This document shows positions 59,095-64,000 of a stretch of DNA of 64,000 nt, piece by piece; the stretch's first letter is position 1, and each line of letters opens with the position of its first letter. The DNA is taken from positions 1 through 64,000 of the forward strand of contig DASXML010000080.1 of the NCBI GenBank assembly GCA_036495715.1, in the 5' to 3' direction. Both the position numbers and the translations under genes were made by a program. The notes below the pieces were generated by a model. That model had not been told where the DNA came from and ran no database searches. It worked only from the letters and a program-made list of their open reading frames with translations. The stretch comes from Scandinavium sp036495715 (GTDB lineage Bacteria; Pseudomonadota; Gammaproteobacteria; Enterobacterales; Enterobacteriaceae).

Positions 59095-60459
59095 TTAATC
59101 ACACTGTACTTTGATGGCCAGACCGCCCCGCGATGTTTCGCGGTATTTGGCGTTCATGTCTTTACCTGTCTCATACATGGTCTCAATCACTTTATCGAGT
59201 GACACGCGCGGTTCGCTGGTACGGCGCATTGCCATACGGGCAGAGTTGATCGCCTTCACCGAGGCAATGGCGTTACGTTCAATGCACGGCACCTGCACCT
59301 GACCCGCAACCGGGTCGCACGTCAGGCCGAGGTTGTGTTCCATCCCGATTTCTGCGGCCACGCAGACTTGTTCCGGGCTTGCGCCCAGCAGCTCGGCAAG
59401 ACCCGCCGCCGCCATCGAACAGGCCACGCCCACTTCACCCTGACAGCCAACCTCAGCGCCAGAAATTGAGGCATTCATCTTATAAAGCGCGCCGATAGCC
59501 CCTGATGCCAGGAAGTAACGGATGTAGCTTTCCGGGCTAACCGGTTCGATGAAGTGATCGTAATACGCCAGTACCGCAGGAACGATGCCGCACGCACCGT
59601 TGGTTGGGGCGGTCACTACACGGCCACCAGCCGCATTCTCTTCATTCACCGCAAGTGCGAACATATTGACCCAATCAACGACCGTCATCGGGTCACTGTT
59701 GGTTTTGTCCTGGCTGACCAGCATACGGCGCAGCGGTGCGGCACGACGTGGCACGCGCAGCGGCCCCGGCAGCACGCCTTCGGTATTCATCCCGCGATCG
59801 ATACACGCCCGCATGGTTTGCCACACGTCAGCAAAATAGTCTTCAATCTCTTTTTTGCTGTGCAGTGCCCGTTCGTTCTGCATCACCATGCCTGAAAGCG
59901 ACAGGCCGGTTTCTTTGCAGAAGCCGAGCATCTCTTTCGCCGATTTGAATGGGTAGGGAACAACGACGTCGCCACTCATATCCTGGCCGAAATGCTCTTC
60001 ATCGACGATAAAACCGCCGCCGATGGAGTAATACGTTTTGCTGTAAATGACGCTCTCGCCCGCAAACGCATGGATCGTCATCCCGTTTTCATGCAGGGAC
60101 AAATTGTCGCTACGAAAACGCATACCGTCGTCCTGCGGGAAATCCACTTCGCGGCGGGCATTCGCCAACAGCAAACGTCCGCGGGTTTCTACATCGCGAA
60201 TGAACGCCGGGATCGCGTCAATATCGACGGTAGCAGGCATGTTGCCCGCCAGACCCATAATAATGGCGATATCGGTATGGTGACCCTTACCGGTTAATGA
60301 CAGTGAACCGTACACGTCAACCGCGACGCGGGTCACATCATCGATCAGTCCCTTCTCGACCAGATCATCGACGAACTGTTTGCCGGCCTTCATTGGGCCT
60401 ACAGTGTGGGAAGATGAGGGACCGATCCCCACCTTGAACATGTCGAATATACTAATCAC
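59095..60459 (-). CDS. sdaA: L-serine dehydratase 1 (SdaA)
   Basis: Oxygen-sensitive [4Fe-4S] enzyme deaminating L-serine to pyruvate and ammonia. The 454 residues match E. coli SdaA in length: MISIFDMFKVGIGPSSSHTVGPMKAG, then the C-terminal catalytic domain with cluster Cys residues in PTNGACGIVP and EVGCQGEVGVACSMAAAG, ending in AIKVQCD. The C-terminal Cys is the internal plug ligand known for this family. I chose the GTG at 60459 behind AGGAG; the frame is open further upstream without homology. Confidence 0.96.
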   Translation of the reverse strand: MISIFDMFKVGIGPSSSHTVGPMKAGKQFVDDLVEKGLIDDVTRVAVDVYGSLSLTGKGHHTDIAIIMGLAGNMPATVDIDAIPAFIRDVETRGRLLLANARREVDFPQDDGMRFRSDNLSLHENGMTIHAFAGESVIYSKTYYSIGGGFIVDEEHFGQDMSGDVVVPYPFKSAKEMLGFCKETGLSLSGMVMQNERALHSKKEIEDYFADVWQTMRACIDRGMNTEGVLPGPLRVPRRAAPLRRMLVSQDKTNSDPMTVVDWVNMFALAVNEENAAGGRVVTAPTNGACGIVPAVLAYYDHFIEPVSPESYIRYFLASGAIGALYKMNASISGAEVGCQGEVGVACSMAAAGLAELLGASPEQVCVAAEIGMEHNLGLTCDPVAGQVQVPCIERNAIASVKAINSARMAMRRTSEPRVSLDKVIETMYETGKDMNAKYRETSRGGLAIKVQCD

Positions 60460-60573
60460 GCTAACACTCCTGACAGGGTTACCGGAAAGTTCCGATAACG
60501 ATGTTAAAACTGCGCATAGTGTAAGAGGGAACACCGGAGGCAGCTTAACTATTCACATGAATTAAACTAATGC

Positions 60574-60606
60574 TTCACCTCGATTTAACTAATAGCGTGA
60601 GGTGAA
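60574..60606. repeat. Inverted repeat in the nudL-sdaA gap
   Basis: TTCACCTC (60574-60581) and GAGGTGAA (60599-60606) are perfectly complementary over 8 bp with a 17-bp spacer rich in TTTAACTAA, which also recurs just upstream (TTAAACTAA, 60562-60570). It lies upstream of sdaA, a gene under Lrp control in E. coli; whether it is a binding site is unknown. Confidence 0.4.
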
Positions 60607-60634
60607 ACACAGAAACCGTTAACCCAAAGTATAG

Positions 60635-61213
60635 CTAAGGCTTCACGCCAATTTGTAAGGCCAGCTCACGAATAATGCCTGCGGTCATTCCCCAGACAAA
60701 ATAATGCTGATACCAGGAGAGCCACACGCGGTGCGAATTACCGCGTCGGTGGATGTCGAGAGGGTGATAGCAGCCAAGGCGCAACGCTTCCGCGAGCGGC
60801 ATTTCAAAAACCGCCGCGACTTCGTCCTCGCTGGCGTGATAGTGCAGATCGGGGGGAATAATGCCCACCACAGGCGTGACCTGAAAACCGGTTACGCTGT
60901 CGACGGGCGGAAGAACACCTAATATTTCAACGGACGAAGGCGGAATAGCCACTTCTTCCTGCGCTTCACGCAGCGCAGCGGCGATCAATGACGCATCGCT
61001 GCTGTCCACCGCGCCGCCGGGGAATGCCACCTGACCGGCATGTTTGCGCAGGCGCGGCGAGCGTTGAGTCAGCAACAAACCCGGTTCTTCACGACGCACA
61101 ATCGGGATCAGCACCGCTGCCTGTCGCTGATTCAGCGTTGCTCGCGTTGGCTGCGGGCGCAGTAGCTGAAAACGAGAAATAAACTCGTCGAGTTTGATGT
61201 CCGGGTGCGGCAT
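60635..61213 (-). CDS. nudL: Nudix hydrolase NudL (YeaB)
   Basis: 192-residue Nudix protein of the NudL/CoA-pyrophosphatase-like group. It has LLLTQRSPRLRKHAGQVAFPGGAVDSSDASLIAAALREAQEEVAI, which combines the UPF0035 signature with the Nudix box (GG...REAQEEV). E. coli NudL is a putative hydrolase of nucleoside diphosphate derivatives. It begins 3 bp after the pabB stop, so is cotranscribed with pabB. Confidence 0.93.
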   Translation of the reverse strand: MPHPDIKLDEFISRFQLLRPQPTRATLNQRQAAVLIPIVRREEPGLLLTQRSPRLRKHAGQVAFPGGAVDSSDASLIAAALREAQEEVAIPPSSVEILGVLPPVDSVTGFQVTPVVGIIPPDLHYHASEDEVAAVFEMPLAEALRLGCYHPLDIHRRGNSHRVWLSWYQHYFVWGMTAGIIRELALQIGVKP

Positions 61214-61216
61214 TAA

Positions 61217-62572
61217 TTAACGCTCCAGTTGTTGCAGGATACGGTTCACTTTATCAAAGGTTTCCTGATATTCCGCCTGCTCATCGCTGTCGGCCACTAC
61301 GCCACCGCCAGCGGAACAGACGATTTTGCCGCGAGTTGCCGTCAGAGTACGAATAGTAATGCTGGTATCCATATTACCGCACAGGCTGATATAGCCAATG
61401 CTGCCACACCAGGCGTTGCGGCGTTGTGGCTCCAGTTCGTCGATGATTTCCATCGCCCGGACTTTCGGTGCGCCGGTTATCGACCCGCCGGGAAACGCCG
61501 CGCGCAGCAGATCGGTGGCATGCAGCGTCGTCGGCAGTTCAGCGGTAATGGTGCTCACCAGATGATGCACTGCCGGGAACGGCTCGACCACAAACAGCGC
61601 TGGGACGCGCACGCTGCCTGGTACGGCAACACGGCCAATATCATTGCGCATCAAATCGACGATCATCAGATTTTCCGCTCTGTCTTTTGGCGAAGTGCGG
61701 AGTTTTTCGGCCTGCTGCGCGTCCTGTTCAGGATCTGCCAGCCGGGGAAGCGTGCCTTTGATGGGGCGCGTCTGGATTTGCATCTCGTCCAACTGAATAA
61801 AACGCTCTGGCGACAGGCTTAACACGGCGCTTTCTTCCAGGCGAATAAAGGCACTGAACGGCGCACGGTTGGCCTGATTCAACTGACAAAATGCCTGCCA
61901 TTCATCGCCGGAATAACAAGCCTGAAAACGCTGTGCCAGATTGACCTGATAGCAATCGCCGCTTTGCAGATAGGCCTGAACCTGGCGAAATTTCTCGCCG
62001 TATTCTTCGCGCGTCATATTTGAACGCCACGGCGACGTCAGTTTAAACGATTCCGTGACGACAGAACGTTGAGCCTCAAGCCACGCCAGGCGTTGGTGCG
62101 GGTCGTCGTGGCTCAACAGCGACACGCGCTGCAACTGGTGATCGACAATCAGCGCCCAGCGGTAAATACCCAGCGCCATATCTGGCACGTCGAGATCGGC
62201 GTCGGCTATTTCCGGGAGCGACTCAAAACGACGCCCCAAATCGTAACCAAAGAGCCCCAATGCGCCGCCCTGAAAAGGTAAATCCGGGTTTGTGGGAACA
62301 GAAAGTTCACACGCATCCAGCGCCTGTTTCAGCAGGCGCAGCGGATCGTCTGCGGACTCAACGGTGTTTTCGGCATGAGTCACATGCGTGAGCGCGCCGC
62401 GGGTTTCCAGCGTTGCCGCCGGATCGGCGACCATAATATCAAAGCGATTATGCGCATGATCGGCAAAGCCAGAGTGCAGTAGCATCGCCCAGGGCAAGGC
62501 GGAGAGGGGAGTGAAATAGTATTCAGCGGCGTCGGCACGCCAGGGCAGCGTAATCACAGCAGGGGACAACAT
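61217..62572 (-). CDS. pabB: Aminodeoxychorismate synthase component I (PabB)
   Basis: With PabA makes 4-amino-4-deoxychorismate, precursor of p-aminobenzoate and folate. The 451 residues show the anthranilate synthase I-like fold: LPFQGGALGLFGYDLGRRFE, the chorismate-binding core QTRPIKGTLPR, DRAENLMIVDLMRNDIGRVA and AAFPGGSITGAPKVRAMEIIDELEP. Start at 62572 (MLSPAVITLPWRAD); GAGG lies only three bases upstream, and the longer frame to 62641 is not conserved. nudL is directly downstream. Confidence 0.95.
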   Translation of the reverse strand: MLSPAVITLPWRADAAEYYFTPLSALPWAMLLHSGFADHAHNRFDIMVADPAATLETRGALTHVTHAENTVESADDPLRLLKQALDACELSVPTNPDLPFQGGALGLFGYDLGRRFESLPEIADADLDVPDMALGIYRWALIVDHQLQRVSLLSHDDPHQRLAWLEAQRSVVTESFKLTSPWRSNMTREEYGEKFRQVQAYLQSGDCYQVNLAQRFQACYSGDEWQAFCQLNQANRAPFSAFIRLEESAVLSLSPERFIQLDEMQIQTRPIKGTLPRLADPEQDAQQAEKLRTSPKDRAENLMIVDLMRNDIGRVAVPGSVRVPALFVVEPFPAVHHLVSTITAELPTTLHATDLLRAAFPGGSITGAPKVRAMEIIDELEPQRRNAWCGSIGYISLCGNMDTSITIRTLTATRGKIVCSAGGGVVADSDEQAEYQETFDKVNRILQQLER

Positions 62573-62658
62573 CGACCTCAATCCATCTGACGCCGCTCGC
62601 TGGCTAATGTGCAGGCGGCATGAAATAATAAGCGCCCACAATGTAACAGGAGTTCACC

Positions 62659-62844
62659 ATGTTTGCAGGTTTACCTTCACTGAGCCACGACCAGCAGCAA
62701 AAAGCGGTCGAGCGTATCCATGAATTGATGACGCAGGGCATGAGCAGCGGGGAAGCCATCACGCTGGTCGCGCAAGAGCTGCGCGCCAACCATACCGGTG
62801 AGCGTATAGTGGCGCGTTTTGAAGATGAGGATGAAGAAGAGTAA
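62659..62844 (+). CDS. yoaH: Small protein YoaH (UPF0181)
   Basis: 61-residue acidic protein, helical, close to E. coli YoaH (59): MFAGLPSLSHDQQQKAVERI, HELMTQGMSSGEAITLVAQEL and the DEDEEE tail. Preceded by AGGAG. Function unknown. Its last codons and stop lie in the left copy of a 16-bp direct repeat that flanks the ERIC element. Confidence 0.92.
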   Translation: MFAGLPSLSHDQQQKAVERIHELMTQGMSSGEAITLVAQELRANHTGERIVARFEDEDEEE

Positions 62845-62849
62845 TCCCG

Positions 62850-63018
62850 TCATACTTCGAGCCGCAGGGGTGTTGGCTGCACTCACTCACCTCCGTCACT
62901 TACTTGAGTAAGCTCCTGAGGATTCCCTCCCTTGCCGCGTGATTCGGCCTTTCAGGGCCAGCGTTAACGCTGTTCAAAGTGCCTTTGGCACTTAGTCCTG
63001 CAACTCGAATTATTTAGG
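62850..63018. repeat. ERIC element with internal insertion
   Basis: Terminal inverted repeats ATACTTCGAGCCGCAGG (62852-62868) and CCTGCAACTCGAATTAT (62997-63013) and the core ACTTACTTGAGTAAGCTCCT identify an ERIC / intergenic repeat unit. About 55 bp (62938-62995) beyond the usual 127-bp form are inserted before the right end, with the palindrome CAGCGTTAACGCTG and a GTGCC/GGCAC hairpin. Flanked by AAGAAG(A/C)GTAATCCCG at 62834-62849 and 63024-63039. Confidence 0.88.
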
Positions 63019-63042
63019 GCTTAAAGAAGCGTAATCCCGCTG

Positions 63043-63390
63043 TTATTTAACGGCAGCGACGATCTTAATCTCAACTTTATACTGTGGCTTCATCAGTCCG
63101 GCCTGCACGGTGCAACGCACCGGCGCATGTCCGGCAACCACCCATGCATCCCAGGCTTTATTCATTGCGGCGAAATCTGCTTTATCAGCAAGGAAAATCG
63201 TGGCATCGAGAATACAGGATTTATCGCTGCCCTGCTTTTCCAGAATCGCGTCAATCTGTGCCAGCGTGTTGGCGGTCTGCTCGAACGCGTCGGCATCCAG
63301 GTTTTCCGGCACGCCGGTGTAGTAAATAGTCTGGTTGTGAATAACCACGTCAGACCAGCGGGCTTCGGCATCAATACGGACGATTGTCAT
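63043..63390 (-). CDS. yoaB: RidA/YjgF family protein YoaB
   Basis: 115-residue protein of the RidA (YjgF/YER057c/UK114) family, related to the enamine/imine deaminase RidA; the exact substrate of YoaB is unknown. It is highly like E. coli YoaB: MTIVRIDAEARWSDVVIHN, YYTGVPENLDADAFEQTANTL, APVRCTVQAGLM with the conserved Arg. Start at 63390 behind AAGGAAA; the longer frame upstream crosses the yoaA promoter and is not coding. Divergent from yoaA. Confidence 0.95.
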   Translation of the reverse strand: MTIVRIDAEARWSDVVIHNQTIYYTGVPENLDADAFEQTANTLAQIDAILEKQGSDKSCILDATIFLADKADFAAMNKAWDAWVVAGHAPVRCTVQAGLMKPQYKVEIKIVAAVK

Positions 63391-63494
63391 CTCGGTTTCC
63401 TTTGTTGAATTTCCTGTAAACGTCGCCAGAGTGCCACATTGTCGGCGGTACGTCATTACTTTGGCTGGTACAACGCCCCACGCACTGACATAAT

Positions 63495-63514
63495 TACTGT
63501 CCAGATTTACAGGG
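63495..63514. promoter_or_regulatory. LexA (SOS) box between yoaB and yoaA
   Basis: TACTGTCCAGATTTACAGGG has the exact CTGT-N8-ACAG core of LexA sites and lies 6 bp before the yoaA start codon, overlapping its AGGGGG ribosome-site region. SOS control of the yoaA/yoaB locus has been reported in E. coli. Confidence 0.75.
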
Positions 63515-63520
63515 GGTAGT

Positions 63521-64000
63521 GTGACGGACGATTTTGCAACAGATGGCCAGTTAGCCAAAGCGATCCCGGGTTTTAAACCCCGTGAACCGCAGCGTCAGAT
63601 GGCGCATGCGGTGGCGAAAGCCATCGACGAAACGCGTCCGCTGGTGGTGGAAGCGGGGACCGGCACGGGCAAAACCTACGCCTACCTTGCCCCTGCGCTG
63701 CGCGCAAAGAAAAAGGTAATTATCTCCACCGGTTCTAAAGCGTTGCAGGATCAGCTCTTTAGCCGTGACTTGCCGACGGTCGCCACCGCGCTGAAATTCA
63801 CCGGTCGCCTTGCGCTGCTAAAAGGCCGCTCCAACTACCTCTGTCTTGAACGCCTCGAACAACAAGCGATAGCGGGCGGCGATTTGCCTGTTCAAACGCT
63901 TAGCGACGTCATCATTTTGCGCAGTTGGGCGAATCAAACAGTCGATGGTGACATCAGCACCTGCGTGAGTGTGGCGGAAGATTCTCATGCGTGGCCGCTG
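63521..64000 (+). CDS. yoaA: DinG-family ATP-dependent helicase YoaA (partial, 3' end outside window)
   Basis: First 160 codons of an XPD/DinG-like 5'-3' DNA helicase; in E. coli YoaA pairs with the HolC subunit of polymerase III and is involved in repair of blocked forks. It starts at GTG with MTDDFATDGQLAKAIPGFKP and contains motif I VVEAGTGTGKTYAYLAPAL and motif Ia STGSKALQDQL, then LKGRSNYLCLERL with the first iron-sulfur-cluster region Cys. The window ends at about the second cluster ligand. A LexA box overlaps the leader. Confidence 0.95.
   Translation, partial: MTDDFATDGQLAKAIPGFKPREPQRQMAHAVAKAIDETRPLVVEAGTGTGKTYAYLAPALRAKKKVIISTGSKALQDQLFSRDLPTVATALKFTGRLALLKGRSNYLCLERLEQQAIAGGDLPVQTLSDVIILRSWANQTVDGDISTCVSVAEDSHAWPL

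Noticed and set aside
1..64000. Prophage, integrative element or IS
   Set aside because: No integrase, transposase, tRNA attachment site or phage structural gene is seen; the accessory genes are metabolic or envelope-related and lie between intact core genes.

Overview
This 64 kb window is chromosomal DNA of a member of the Enterobacteriaceae. Nearly every gene has a recognisable Escherichia coli / Salmonella counterpart in the same relative order (the ruvAB - znuABC - zwf/edd/eda - htpX - cspC - manXYZ - sdaA - pabB - yoaA stretch). Gene content such as a second FtsI-like transpeptidase (PBP3-SAL type), a Klebsiella-type yiaX1/yiaX2 operon, an ERIC element and REP-like palindromes points to the Enterobacter/Lelliottia/Leclercia/Kluyvera side of the family rather than to E. 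coli itself. The genus cannot be fixed from the sequence alone. I see no prophage, insertion sequence, tRNA, rRNA or CRISPR array.

Layout. 1-1.8 kb: SOS-controlled ruvAB (Holliday junction migration). 1.9-10.5 kb: an accessory block, the divergent yiaJ / yiaKL-X1-X2-lyxK-sgbH-sgbU-sgbE operon, which encodes a route from 2,3-diketo-L-gulonate to D-xylulose 5-phosphate. 10.6-13.1 kb: zinc uptake znuBC/znuA with a Zur box. 13.2-18.1 kb: mepM, lpxM, pykA, hexR. 18.5-22.7 kb: zwf, edd, eda (oxidative pentose phosphate entry and Entner-Doudoroff). 22.7-30.4 kb: purT, yebE, ptrB, exoX, yobB, holE, yobA-yebZ-yebY; the yebF and yebG genes found here in E. coli are absent. 30.4-32.3 kb: the SdsR sRNA, an unexplained minus-strand transcript region, a tiny membrane protein and a VirK/YbjX protein. 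32.4-46.3 kb: pphA, yebW, yebV, rsmF, letAB, msrC, proQ, prc, htpX, yebQ, kdgR. 46.3-48.3 kb: small-protein cluster yobH, mgrB, yebO, yobF (shortened), cspC. 48.4-52.5 kb: PBP3 paralogue, rlmA, mntP with its manganese riboswitch, yobD. 52.6-62.8 kb: manXYZ, yoaE, pdeD, sdaA, nudL, pabB, yoaH. 62.8-64 kb: an ERIC element, yoaB and the start of the SOS helicase gene yoaA.

How it works together. Much of the window is sugar-acid carbon flow: the yia operon delivers D-xylulose 5-phosphate to the pentose phosphate pathway, zwf/edd/eda and pykA process hexose and gluconate carbon, manXYZ imports mannose/glucose, and four local or global regulators (YiaJ, HexR, GntR, KdgR) have genes or recognisable sites here. 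A second theme is the envelope: mepM, prc, lpxM, letAB, the PBP3 paralogue, htpX and mgrB. Metal homeostasis is represented by znuABC (Zur) and mntP (riboswitch plus a Fur-like site).

Most of the window is ordinary core genome. The points most worth a second look are the Asp-for-Asn change in the SxN motif of the PBP3 paralogue, the shortened YobF, the hairpin-rich minus-strand region 30.8-31.3 kb, the terminator-like palindromes in front of yobD, the 16-bp duplication flanking the ERIC element, and the uncharacterised YiaX1 protein.
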